A model generated the notes under the pieces. The model had not been told where the DNA came from and made no database searches. It was given only the letters and a program-made list of their open reading frames with translations. Shown here one piece after another: positions 20,026 through 27,940 of a stretch of DNA of 32,250 bases. The position numbers were made by a program, and so were the translations under genes. Source of the stretch: Candidatus Cloacimonadota bacterium. GTDB taxonomy: Bacteria; Cloacimonadota; Cloacimonadia; Cloacimonadales; GCA-2742885. The stretch covers positions 1 through 32,250 of the forward strand of contig PDOO01000011.1 of NCBI GenBank assembly GCA_002742885.1, given 5' to 3'. The first letter of the stretch is position 1. The number at the start of each line of letters is the position of its first letter.

Positions 20026-20976
20026 TTGAAAAATATTCTCGTCCTTGGCGCCGGAGGTCAGATCGGTTCTGAATTAACGCCGGCTTTACGTAAAATTTAC
20101 GGTACGGATAACGTTGTGGCAACCGACCTCAATGAAAATGTAAACGATATTTTGAAGGAAGGTCCTTTTTATAAATTAGATGCCTTAGATAAGGAAAAAT
20201 ACTTTGAAATAGTAAAAAAGCATAATATTGATTCCATTTATAACTTGGTTGCTTTGCTTTCGGCAGTAGGCGAAAAAGATCCTAAACTCGCTTGGAAAAT
20301 AAATATGGGCGCTTTAATAAACTCTTTGGAAATTTCCCATGAAAAAGGTTGCGCTTTGTTCACCCCCAGTTCCATAGGAGCTTTCGGACCCGATACGCCG
20401 GCAGACAACACCCCTCAAGATACAATTCAACGCCCTGCCACTATTTACGGTGTTTGTAAGGTTTCAGGGGAATTACTTTCCGATTACTATCATTCCCGTT
20501 TCGGCGTAGATACCAGAGGAGTTCGCTATCCCGGTATTATTTCAAACGTAACTTTGCCGGGCGGCGGAACCACGGATTATGCCGTCCACATATATTACGA
20601 AGCTCTCAAACAACAAAAATATACCTGCTTCCTCGATAAAGGAACTTTCCTGGATATGATGTATATGCCGGATGCCGTAAAAGCTGCCATCGATATTATG
20701 GAAGCTGACCCGGCAAAACTTAAACACCGAAACTGCTTTAACGTAACCGCCATGAGTTTTGATCCGGAAATGCTTTGCAAATCAATCCAAAAACATATTC
20801 CCGACTTCGTTATGGATTATGATGTTGATCCGGTTCGTCAAGCAATCGCAAATACTTGGCCAAATTCTATGGATGATTCGGCAGCTCGAGAAGAATGGGG
20901 TTGGAAACCGTCCTATAATTTGGATATGATGACCGAAGATATGCTCAAAGTTCTCGGAGAACGTTTAAAAAAATGA
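20026..20976 (+). CDS. tdh: L-threonine 3-dehydrogenase, epimerase (extended SDR) type
   Basis: A 316-residue NAD-dependent enzyme that oxidises threonine to 2-amino-3-oxobutyrate. The Rossmann motif 'GAGGQIGSEL' is at 8-17 and the catalytic YxxxK is Tyr141-Lys145. It belongs to the short-chain UDP-galactose-epimerase-like threonine dehydrogenases, not the zinc medium-chain type of E. coli. 'TPSSIGAFGP', 'TPQDTIQRPATIYGV', 'DTRGVRYPGIIS' and 'GGGTTDYAV' are characteristic of that group. Translation starts at TTG. The stop codon overlaps the start of acpS by four bases (ATGA). With kbl two genes on, it forms the threonine-to-glycine pathway. A TTGACA at 19943-19948 may be a -35 element. Confidence 0.93.
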   Translation: MKNILVLGAGGQIGSELTPALRKIYGTDNVVATDLNENVNDILKEGPFYKLDALDKEKYFEIVKKHNIDSIYNLVALLSAVGEKDPKLAWKINMGALINSLEISHEKGCALFTPSSIGAFGPDTPADNTPQDTIQRPATIYGVCKVSGELLSDYYHSRFGVDTRGVRYPGIISNVTLPGGGTTDYAVHIYYEALKQQKYTCFLDKGTFLDMMYMPDAVKAAIDIMEADPAKLKHRNCFNVTAMSFDPEMLCKSIQKHIPDFVMDYDVDPVRQAIANTWPNSMDDSAAREEWGWKPSYNLDMMTEDMLKVLGERLKK

Positions 20977-21356
20977 TTTTCGGAACCGGTTGCGATCTGA
21001 TAGAAGTAGAGCGAATAAGAAAAGCGATGGAAAGAAATCCCGGATTTAAGCAAAAAATATTTACCGGCAAAGAAATAAATTATTGCGAACAAAGAAAATC
21101 AGGATATCAATCTTACGCTGCCAGGTTTGCCGCCAAAGAAGCTTTCTTCAAAGCAATCGGAACCGGAATAAGAGATAAACTTAAATTTACAGACGCAGAA
21201 ATTTTAAATAATGAAAACGGTAAACCGGTGATGAATATAACCGGGCATTCCAAAGAAATTTTAACAGAAAACAATATAACAAAAGTTCATGTTTCATTGT
21301 CCCATCTGAAATCAACGGCAATGGCTACAGTGATTCTGGAAAAGAACGGAGGATAA
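20973..21356 (+). CDS. acpS: Holo-[acyl-carrier-protein] synthase
   Basis: A 127-residue AcpS, which transfers 4'-phosphopantetheine from CoA to the serine of acyl carrier protein. The N terminus 'GTGCDLIEVERI' has the magnesium ligand Asp8, and 'RFAAKEAFFKAIGTG' has the second ligand Glu56 and the CoA-binding Lys. 'VHVSLSHLKSTAMATVIL' is the usual C-terminal strand. Length is standard for the trimeric group I enzymes. It overlaps tdh by four bases and is followed by kbl after two bases, so it is co-translated with threonine catabolism. As the cell needs AcpS for lipid synthesis, its placement is notable. Confidence 0.95.
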   Translation: MIFGTGCDLIEVERIRKAMERNPGFKQKIFTGKEINYCEQRKSGYQSYAARFAAKEAFFKAIGTGIRDKLKFTDAEILNNENGKPVMNITGHSKEILTENNITKVHVSLSHLKSTAMATVILEKNGG

Positions 21357-21358
21357 AA

Positions 21359-22591
21359 ATGGCTGTCGAAAAATTGATAAAAGCTCTTAACGAACATCTT
21401 GACGGTTTAAAAAAGAAAGGAACTGCCAAAGGTGACGAGCTTGTAATAAAAGAAGTTATACGTCCGACCGGAAAATTCGGTCCTCGTTATCTTATCGAAG
21501 GAAAAGGCGAGCAAAAATTCATAAAAATGAACTCAAATTCATACTTGGGATTATCATTAAATAAAGAAGTTATCGAAGCGGAAGAAGAAGCTGCCCAAAA
21601 ATACGGAGCAGGTCCCGGCGCGGTAAGATTCATCAGCGGAACTCATAAACCTCACATTGATTTAGAGAAAAAACTTGCCGATTTCCACGGACGCAAAGCA
21701 GCCATGATTTTTTCGTCTGCTTACGTTACCAGCATGGGCGTAATATTCCCTTTAACAGATAAAGAAACAGTGATTATCAGCGACGAACTTAATCATAATT
21801 GTATTATTCAAGCCATGAGATTATCCCGTCCGGCAGCAAAATATATTTATAAGCACAACGACATGAAAGATCTTGAAGCAAAACTTGAAGAAGCAATAGG
21901 TAAAGGTAAACGTTGTCTTGTAATTACGGACGGTGTTTTCAGCATGAGAGGAGATTTTTGTCCTTTCAATGAATTTGTCGATATATGCAAAAAATTTGAC
22001 GACAAATTCGAGCAAGGAGTTATCACCATAGCCGATGATTCTCACGGTGTGGGAGCTTACGGCAAAACAGGAAGAGGAACCGAGGAAATCACCGGAGCTA
22101 AAGTTGATATTTTAATCGGAACTTTGGGAAAAGCCTACGGAGTAAACGGCGGTTACCTTGCAGCCGATCTCGCAATCATAGAATATCTCAGAGAAACCGC
22201 TCCGATGTATATCTATTCAAATCCCATTACCTGCTCGGAATGTAATGCCGTCTTAAAAGTTTTGGAAATTCTTGATTCTCCGCAAGGAATCGAAAGACTG
22301 GCTCATTTAAGCTCTGTAACCGCAAGATTTGAAAACGGTTTGAAAGCTCTCGGCATGGAAACGATCGAAGGTCCTCATCCGGTAACTCCTTTGATGGTCA
22401 GAGATACTCAAAAAACAGCTGAAATCGTTAATTTCCTTACGGAAAACGGCGTTCTTGCCACCGGCTTAAACTTCCCCGTAGTTCCCAAAGGCGACGAAGA
22501 AATTCGTTTCCAAATAAATGCGGATCATACCGAAGCCGATATTGATGAGGTTCTCGGAGTCTTAAAAAGATTTAAAGAAGAGCGTAATTAG
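21359..22591 (+). CDS. kbl: Glycine C-acetyltransferase (2-amino-3-ketobutyrate CoA ligase)
   Basis: A 410-residue PLP enzyme of the alpha-oxoamine synthase family. It cleaves 2-amino-3-oxobutyrate with CoA to glycine and acetyl-CoA. The PLP lysine is Lys258 in 'GTLGKAYGVNGGY'. 'ADDSHGVG' (227-232) has the Ser found in Kbl-type enzymes, where 8-amino-7-oxononanoate synthases usually have Ala. 'GAGPGAVRFISGTH' and 'SDELNHNCII' are further family motifs. The presence of an epimerase-type threonine dehydrogenase two genes upstream makes Kbl the best assignment over BioF or serine palmitoyltransferase. GGAGG precedes the start. Confidence 0.93.
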   Translation: MAVEKLIKALNEHLDGLKKKGTAKGDELVIKEVIRPTGKFGPRYLIEGKGEQKFIKMNSNSYLGLSLNKEVIEAEEEAAQKYGAGPGAVRFISGTHKPHIDLEKKLADFHGRKAAMIFSSAYVTSMGVIFPLTDKETVIISDELNHNCIIQAMRLSRPAAKYIYKHNDMKDLEAKLEEAIGKGKRCLVITDGVFSMRGDFCPFNEFVDICKKFDDKFEQGVITIADDSHGVGAYGKTGRGTEEITGAKVDILIGTLGKAYGVNGGYLAADLAIIEYLRETAPMYIYSNPITCSECNAVLKVLEILDSPQGIERLAHLSSVTARFENGLKALGMETIEGPHPVTPLMVRDTQKTAEIVNFLTENGVLATGLNFPVVPKGDEEIRFQINADHTEADIDEVLGVLKRFKEERN

Positions 22592-22618
22592 TTTAAATAT
22601 TTTTTTAGCAGAGGAAAG

Positions 22619-22834
22619 ATGAGAGATAAAATTAAATTGGAAGAAATTTTTGCCTTGTTGGAAAAATGTCCCGTTTACGGAGATAATCCGACAGATTGTC
22701 CTATTCATAATCAACGTAAATATAATAATGAAGAAAAAAAATCATGGGCTGAAAAATTATCCTTTACCGAATGGAACAGCTTTTATTCTCATCATCAAGA
22801 ATGCTACGCTAACAAGATGAAAAATAAAGTGTAA
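22619..22834 (+). CDS. Small Cys/His-rich conserved-looking protein
   Basis: A 71-residue soluble protein with a good GAGG ribosome site five bases before ATG and its own strong terminator behind, so it is real. I do not recognise a named family. The pattern 'CPVYGDNPTDCPIH' followed by 'RKYNNEEKKSWAEKLS' and 'YSHHQECYANK' gives three Cys and three His residues that could bind a metal ion. Similar short proteins with a 'DCPLH-(I)R...EE...W...LS' pattern seem familiar from other anaerobes, but this is from memory only. It lies 27 bases after kbl and ends the threonine operon. Confidence 0.75.
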   Translation: MRDKIKLEEIFALLEKCPVYGDNPTDCPIHNQRKYNNEEKKSWAEKLSFTEWNSFYSHHQECYANKMKNKV

Positions 22835-22849
22835 AAAATTATGAACCTT

Positions 22850-22883
22850 AAAATCCCCGATCAAAAAGATTGGGGATTTTTTA
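22850..22883 (+). terminator. Rho-independent terminator of the tdh-acpS-kbl operon
   Basis: AAAATCCCCGATC (22850-22862) pairs with GATTGGGGATTTT (22868-22880) across a loop of five A, with one G-T pair, followed by more T. It is among the strongest terminators in the window. Confidence 0.93.
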
Positions 22884-22910
22884 TTCAAACATATACGAAA
22901 AAGAGGAAAA

Positions 22911-23996
22911 ATGAAAAAAATCAGAATTATTTTTTACGCAATTACGTTTTTATTGTTTCTAAGTTGCGCAAAATCAAACAATCCTGAACTTTTGACGGAG
23001 AATATCAGTCTGAACATACCGTTAAAAAACGCATATCAAGCGGGGTACGACATAGACCGAATTTCGGCGACAATTTTCAAAGACGCATTTTCAGAATCAA
23101 TAAATCTGCTGATAGAAGATTCTATAGCAACAGGTTCCTTCTTGAATTTGGAACCGGATACATACGAGATTGAAGTTTCGGCATTTGACGCCGAAAATAA
23201 TTTACTGGCTTTCGGAGAAGGAGAAGTTACGGTTATTGCCGGTCAAACCGCAGAATGTCATATAACTTTACATTTTGACGAATTGACGGGAGACGTAAAT
23301 ATTATTGTTCATTTTGATTTTCCGGACAGATGGGATTCCGTTTTATTTATAGGCAACAGCTATACTTATGCAAATTCAGGATTAGACACTCACCTGGAAA
23401 ACATGATGCGCGAATATGAAAATTCAGATAATTTTACAGCTTCCCGAGTTACTTACGGAGGATACACTTTAGAAGACCATTTTAACAATCCCAACACAAT
23501 AGAAGCCATAGAATCGGGAAATTGGGATTTGGTTATTTTACAGGAACAGTCCATGCGTCCGATAATGAATAAAAGACTTATGTTCAAATATGCGACAAAA
23601 TTAGACAGCGTTATTACCGAAAACGGCGAAGATACGGGATTTTTTATGACTTGGGCAAGAGAATATAATCAAGCAATGACAGAAAGTCTTTCGCAAGCTT
23701 ATATAGAAATTGCCGATTCCCTTAACGCCGCTTTGGCTCCGGTCGGTTTGGCATTCAGTGAAGTCTATGCCAACACAAACATAAATATTTACTCAAACGA
23801 CGGAAGTCATCCTTCACCGCAAGGGACTTATCTTGCAGCCTGCATGTTTTTCTGTCTGATAACAGATAATTCTCCGGAAGGATTAATCTATGACATGAAC
23901 GGAAGTATAGATGAAACAGAGAAAAATCAATTACAAACTATGGCTTGGGATGTTTATCAGGAGAATAAAGAAGCTCGGGCTTTATTGCATAATTGA
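22911..23996 (+). CDS. SGNH-hydrolase-like lipoprotein
   Basis: A 361-residue lipoprotein (lipobox LFLSC, Cys19). Residues about 30-125 form a beta-sandwich-like domain ('EPDTYEIEVSAFDAENN'). Residues about 140-361 are an SGNH hydrolase resembling DUF4886: block I 'LFIGNSYTYANSG' with Ser150, block II 'VTYGGYTLEDH', block III 'DLVILQEQS', and block V 'DGSHPSPQGTY' with Asp297 and His300. The usual GxND of block III is replaced by QEQS, as is common in DUF4886-like members. Such enzymes deacetylate or de-esterify polysaccharides or lipids; the substrate is unknown. GAGG lies before the ATG. The last 59 bases overlap the convergent radical SAM gene. Confidence 0.85.
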   Translation: MKKIRIIFYAITFLLFLSCAKSNNPELLTENISLNIPLKNAYQAGYDIDRISATIFKDAFSESINLLIEDSIATGSFLNLEPDTYEIEVSAFDAENNLLAFGEGEVTVIAGQTAECHITLHFDELTGDVNIIVHFDFPDRWDSVLFIGNSYTYANSGLDTHLENMMREYENSDNFTASRVTYGGYTLEDHFNNPNTIEAIESGNWDLVILQEQSMRPIMNKRLMFKYATKLDSVITENGEDTGFFMTWAREYNQAMTESLSQAYIEIADSLNAALAPVGLAFSEVYANTNINIYSNDGSHPSPQGTYLAACMFFCLITDNSPEGLIYDMNGSIDETEKNQLQTMAWDVYQENKEARALLHN

Positions 23997-25626
23997 AAAA
24001 TTTCTTCTTATTTTCCCTGTAAAAAATAAATCCGACAGTATCATTTCCTATCTCGGTTTGCACATATTCTGACTCAGGAATCACGAAAACCGCTTTTTTT
24101 AAATATTGAAGCTTAATTCTTTGTTTATAAAAAGCGGATTCTTTTATGCGAAGATAATAATCGTTTTTCATTTTAGCGGTTTGAGCGGAAGTCAAAAAAT
24201 CCGGGAAAAAATGAGATGAAGCCAATTTAGCCCAATCCATTCTAAGATAATCAATAATAATATCCAAATGTTCCGGATATATTTTTTTAACGAAAGAAAT
24301 TAAATTTTTACCGAGATATGTCCATTTATGATTGGAAAAATCCAATTTTTCTATTATCCAGTAATCAGTAATCTTAGAATAAAAATCGAAAGGTCTTTCT
24401 TCCCTGCCGAGCAAATATTTTACGGTATTGTCAAATTGTTCTGAATTAGAGAAGGATGACAAATGTTCTTCAATTCTTCGCCAGTATTTAATCTCATCAT
24501 AACTCAGCCATTTGGTTTTTAAAATCTGATAAGGCGGTTTCGCCGAAAATTTCATTTCAAATTCATTTTTTCTTCCTGCTATTTCCGTTCCTTGCAAAAC
24601 TTTCAGAAAGCCTAATTGAAAATGATCCGCCCCAAGTTCATGAATCTCGTTAAATGAGGTAATTGCTGAATCCATATCCTGATAAGGCAATCCTATAATC
24701 ATGTCTGTATGTTGATGAAAATTATGTAAATCAACCAGTTTTTTGGTATTTTCCAAGACAATCTTTATATCTTCTTTTCTGTTTACGGCTTCCAAAACTT
24801 TAGGATCGGTTGATTGAATACCTATTTCTGCCTGTATCCTGTTTTTAGGCAAAGAGCGTAATTTTTCAAAATCAGATTCATTCAAATATGCCGGATGAAT
24901 CTCAAAATGAAAACAAATATCCGATTCTATTCCGGCGATATAATCCAAAATTTTATGAGAAATTCTTCGGTTTATGTTAAAACTTCTGTCCACAAATTTT
25001 ACCAGACCGGGACGCAGATTAACAATAAAATCCAATTCTTTTTTTATGGTTTCCGCAGTTTTGAAAAACATATTTTGCGTTTTATTGGAGGAAAGACAAT
25101 AAGAACAATTGAACGGACATCCTCTCGAGGCTTCATAATAAGGAATTCTTCCGTCGGCAACGGTTTTTAAGAAATATTCTTCCGAAAAAGGGATGTAAGC
25201 ATGAGATTCGTCGCCCCCGTTTATAATCTTATCTTCAACATCAAAATTCATCTCAAGCAACATTTCAGTTGCTCTCACGCCGTTTCCGATCATTATTATA
25301 TCAACATCGGGATATTTTTTTTTATACTTTTCGGAATTAAACGAAACTTCCGGACCGCCTATTATCAATTTTATATTTTTGTTGATCGTTTTTATATCTT
25401 CAAATAAATATTTCATGTAATCTATGTTCCAAATGTAGCATGAAAGCATAAGAACATCAGGAGAACGTTCTCCGATATAATCCAGAATATCAAAAAATTG
25501 GGTTTTTATCGTAAATTCAACAACTTCAATATCCGAAAATCTTAATTTCAAAACTTCTTTTATATAATATAATGCGGGATTTGAATGAGAATATTTTGAA
25601 TTAATGCCCACAAGTAAAAACTTCAT
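23938..25626 (-). CDS. B12-binding domain radical SAM protein (DUF4080 type)
   Basis: A 562-residue enzyme of unknown reaction. Residues about 1-125 form a cobalamin-binding Rossmann domain ('LLVGINSKYSHSNPAL', 'DVLMLSCYIWN', 'LIIGGPEVSF'). It lacks an obvious DxHxxG, as is usual for this subgroup. The radical SAM cluster motif CxxxCxxC is 'GCPFNCSYCLSS' near residue 175. 'AEIGIQSTDPKVLEAVNRK' and 'DMIIGLPYQDMDSA' are further radical SAM core strands. The C-terminal 200 residues correspond to DUF4080. Members occur widely in anaerobes without a proven product. GGAG precedes the ATG, and the gene is followed by a convergent lipoprotein gene that it overlaps. Confidence 0.88.
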   Translation of the reverse strand: MKFLLVGINSKYSHSNPALYYIKEVLKLRFSDIEVVEFTIKTQFFDILDYIGERSPDVLMLSCYIWNIDYMKYLFEDIKTINKNIKLIIGGPEVSFNSEKYKKKYPDVDIIMIGNGVRATEMLLEMNFDVEDKIINGGDESHAYIPFSEEYFLKTVADGRIPYYEASRGCPFNCSYCLSSNKTQNMFFKTAETIKKELDFIVNLRPGLVKFVDRSFNINRRISHKILDYIAGIESDICFHFEIHPAYLNESDFEKLRSLPKNRIQAEIGIQSTDPKVLEAVNRKEDIKIVLENTKKLVDLHNFHQHTDMIIGLPYQDMDSAITSFNEIHELGADHFQLGFLKVLQGTEIAGRKNEFEMKFSAKPPYQILKTKWLSYDEIKYWRRIEEHLSSFSNSEQFDNTVKYLLGREERPFDFYSKITDYWIIEKLDFSNHKWTYLGKNLISFVKKIYPEHLDIIIDYLRMDWAKLASSHFFPDFLTSAQTAKMKNDYYLRIKESAFYKQRIKLQYLKKAVFVIPESEYVQTEIGNDTVGFIFYRENKKKFFNYAIKPELLYSPDKHPKP

Positions 25627-25638
25627 TTTTCTCCAAAT

Positions 25639-25671
25639 AAAAAAGGAAAGTCCGCCGAGACAAAACTTTCC
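25639..25671 (-). terminator. Terminator of the secreted cyclophilin gene
   Basis: GGAAAGT (25645-25651) pairs with ACTTTCC (25665-25671); on the minus strand six T follow. It lies just after the cyclophilin stop. Confidence 0.75.
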
Positions 25672-25694
25672 CTTAATTTCTTATATTTCTTCGG

Positions 25695-26804
25695 TTATTT
25701 CAATATAACCGCTTTCTTTACGAGAACTTCTTTTCCGACTTTAAGTTTATACAGATAAATTCCCGATTCGACAACATTTCCTTCCGAGTCTTCCCCGTTC
25801 CAATAAACAGTATTCCTGCCTAATCGACAATCTTTTTTTTCAAGTTTCTTTACCTTTTGCCCTCTGACATTATAAATTTCAATAACGGCTTCTTTTTCTC
25901 TTTCAACTTCAAAAGAAATTTCAGTATCACTAATTCTTTTATCGTTTATTTTAAAAGGATTAGGACTGTTTTGATAAAGCTTAGCTTTAGATTCAGATAT
26001 ATAATTCTCTGAGGAAACGCCGCTTACATTAAGAATCCATGAAGTAACAATATCAAATTCGGAATCTGATACAACACAAGAAATAGAATCAGTTCCGGCA
26101 ACTGAGGGAGTATAAGCAAAATAAAAATTCTGATACTCCGGATCGGTAATTTCCGTACCGTTAACATACCAGACATAAGTTAATTCAGCTCCGGGAGCGG
26201 TTTCTTCAGGAGTAACGGCAAAAGCAAGATTGTCGCCTGCATAAGTGTCAACAATATCCTCCGCAGGCAACTTGGAAGAAATATAAAAATCAGATACCTT
26301 AACAGAATAAATATTAACGTCTTCAATCGGTTTATCGCCGGCTCCTGTTTCTACGCTTCCGATTGCCAAAACAACATCAAGTCCCTCAACAACATAACCG
26401 AAAACAGCGTAATTACCGTCCAAATTCGGTTGAGGAGCAAGAGTTATATAATACTGAGAACCTGCCGAATTAGGCTGTCCTGTATTTGCCATGGCAAGAG
26501 TTCCTGCTCTGTCATGAAGCAAACCGGTATCAAACTCATCTTCAATCGTGTAACCTGGACCGCCGTAACCGTTTCCGTAAGGACAACCGTCCTGAATTAC
26601 GAATCCCTCGATAACTCTGTGAAAAATGAGGTTATTATAAAATTCATTGCGAGCGAGAGATATAAAGTTATCCGCAGTTATCGGAGCCTGTCGGTCACAT
26701 AACTCTGCCGTAAAATTTCCCATAGAAGTTTCCCAACGAGCCAAAGTTTGAGCATTAAGCAATCCCCAAAATGCTAAACAAATAATAAGAATAGTTTTTT
26801 TCAT
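25695..26804 (-). CDS. Secreted cyclophilin-type peptidyl-prolyl isomerase with C-terminal sorting domain
   Basis: A 369-residue exported protein. Signal peptide residues 1-18 end 'LLNAQ'. Residues 20-175 are a cyclophilin domain with 'FHRVIEGFVIQDG' (Arg63, Phe68, Gln71), 'GTLAMANTGQPNSAGSQYYI' and 'PNLDGNYAVFG', so the active site looks intact. An Ig-like stretch follows ('ELTYVWYVNGTEI'). Residues about 275-369 are a FlgD-like C-terminal sorting domain, with 'YQNSPNPF' and 'WNGEDSEGNVVESGIYLY'. It should help fold proteins outside the inner membrane, and perhaps outside the cell. Most bacterial periplasmic cyclophilins lack such a tail. It appears to be transcribed alone and ends in a terminator. 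GGGAG precedes the ATG. Confidence 0.9.
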   Translation of the reverse strand: MKKTILIICLAFWGLLNAQTLARWETSMGNFTAELCDRQAPITADNFISLARNEFYNNLIFHRVIEGFVIQDGCPYGNGYGGPGYTIEDEFDTGLLHDRAGTLAMANTGQPNSAGSQYYITLAPQPNLDGNYAVFGYVVEGLDVVLAIGSVETGAGDKPIEDVNIYSVKVSDFYISSKLPAEDIVDTYAGDNLAFAVTPEETAPGAELTYVWYVNGTEITDPEYQNFYFAYTPSVAGTDSISCVVSDSEFDIVTSWILNVSGVSSENYISESKAKLYQNSPNPFKINDKRISDTEISFEVEREKEAVIEIYNVRGQKVKKLEKKDCRLGRNTVYWNGEDSEGNVVESGIYLYKLKVGKEVLVKKAVILK

Positions 26805-26920
26805 TTTTTCTCCCTGATTTCATTTTATCAAAATTTAAACTTTCAATAAAAAAATAGTTCTGAAAATTCATTGTTCAGTAAAAAATACCCGGATAAGTCA
26901 AGTAATCAAATGTTTATTCT

Positions 26921-27676
26921 TCAGTACAAAAGATCCAAAGACCTTAAATGAAAACGATGATGATAAGCTTCTCCTAAATGAATTTTGATAATTTGATTCA
27001 TTTTTATCTGATCTGATTTTGAAAATTCTATTTTATCTTTTAAATTACCTATTGAATAAATATTTTTTATAATGAAAGAAAGGTTATCGCTTATTCTTAA
27101 AGATCGTTTTTCTAAAGTTCCGCTGAAACATTTTTCGCAAACAAAACTGTTGTCAATCGGCGAAAACCCCCTAAAAGGTTTATCGTTTGTTCCGCAAAAA
27201 CCGCAAAAATCCGAAGGAATGTTTATGCCTGCTTCATAAAACAACCGGAAGCAGAATCTCCAAAAAATGAGAATTTTATTCTTTTTTACAGAAACAATGT
27301 ATTCTGAAAATCTTTTCCATAATTCATAAACAACAAATTGAGATTCTCCGTAATGAAAAATTTGAAGATACAGCTCGGAAATTGCCTGAATAAACACAGT
27401 TGACTCAAAATCAACACCTCTTACATAATTATTTATTATTTGGGCATCTATAAAATAATACAATGAGTTATCGCAGTTTCCTTTAAGTAAAACATTAATT
27501 TCAGAAAATAATTGGAGTTCTTCTCTGAACTTACTTTTAGGCTTGCGTATTCCTTTGGCAATAAACGATAAAAGACCGTAATCAGGACTTACGGCTTTAA
27601 CAACGGAAGCTGTTTCTCCGTAATCAATTTTAGTCAAAATGATACAATTTGTCGAAATTTCTTCCGGAAAAGACAT
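26921..27676 (-). CDS. recO: DNA repair protein RecO
   Basis: A 251-residue RecO, which with RecR loads RecA onto SSB-coated single-stranded DNA in the RecFOR pathway. The N-terminal OB fold has 'TNCIILTKIDYGETASVVKAVS' split over the typical 'DYGE' turn and 'AKGIRKPKSKF', matching the family's 'KG.R..KS' motif. Four Cys in 'FCGFCG' and 'CEKCF' form the usual zinc site. The open frame extends upstream to a TTG at 27745, but that codon lies in the stem of a terminator for the preceding gene, so ATG at 27676 is chosen; it has no clear Shine-Dalgarno sequence. Confidence 0.9.
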   Translation of the reverse strand: MSFPEEISTNCIILTKIDYGETASVVKAVSPDYGLLSFIAKGIRKPKSKFREELQLFSEINVLLKGNCDNSLYYFIDAQIINNYVRGVDFESTVFIQAISELYLQIFHYGESQFVVYELWKRFSEYIVSVKKNKILIFWRFCFRLFYEAGINIPSDFCGFCGTNDKPFRGFSPIDNSFVCEKCFSGTLEKRSLRISDNLSFIIKNIYSIGNLKDKIEFSKSDQIKMNQIIKIHLGEAYHHRFHLRSLDLLY

Positions 27677-27725
27677 TGGATTGTTCTTTTTTAATTTTTC
27701 CCTTTCGAGTTGCAGAAGATGCAAT

Positions 27726-27778
27726 AAAAAAGATTCCCGGATCAAGTCAGAAAATAAAATCCGTCGGGATACCGGGAA
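27726..27778 (-). terminator. Rho-independent terminator of the small ribosomal protein gene
   Basis: TTCCCGG (27734-27740) and CCGGGAA (27772-27778) form a 7-bp stem that can extend three bases past a bulge. On the minus strand the tail after it is TCTTTTTT. It ends about 50 bases before the recO start. Confidence 0.75.
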
Positions 27779-27844
27779 CCTGTTTTAAAAATAATTTTTA
27801 TGCTTCTCCCCTGTTATGAATCTAAAACGGGAACAGGTCATAAA

Positions 27845-27940
27845 TTATTTATTCTTTTTCTTATGTCTGTTTTTACGAAGTCTCTTTTTTCTCTTGTGAG
27901 TAGAGATCTTATGGCGTTTTCTTTTACGTCCGCAAGGCAT
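27845..27940 (-). CDS. 31-residue COX24/AURKAIP1-like small basic ribosomal protein
   Basis: A very small ORF of 31 codons that begins MPCGRKRKRHKIST and continues with HKRKKRLRKNRHKKK. It is almost entirely Lys, Arg and His. Bacteroidetes encode a nearly identical short protein (MPSGKKRKRHKMATHKRKKRLRKNRH type), annotated as an AURKAIP1/COX24-domain protein and related to mitochondrial mS38 and mycobacterial bS22, which sit on the small ribosomal subunit. The ribosome site GGAGAG lies five bases before the ATG. The gene ends in its own terminator and is followed by recO. Its size explains why automatic callers miss it. Function here is by similarity. Confidence 0.88.
   Translation of the reverse strand: MPCGRKRKRHKISTHKRKKRLRKNRHKKKNK

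Noticed and set aside
20026-22591. Ceramide/sphingolipid synthesis operon (SDR-like enzyme, AcpS, alpha-oxoamine synthase)
   Set aside because: The gene types superficially fit, but the dehydrogenase has threonine-dehydrogenase-specific motifs and the PLP enzyme has Kbl-type DDSH, so threonine catabolism is the simpler reading.
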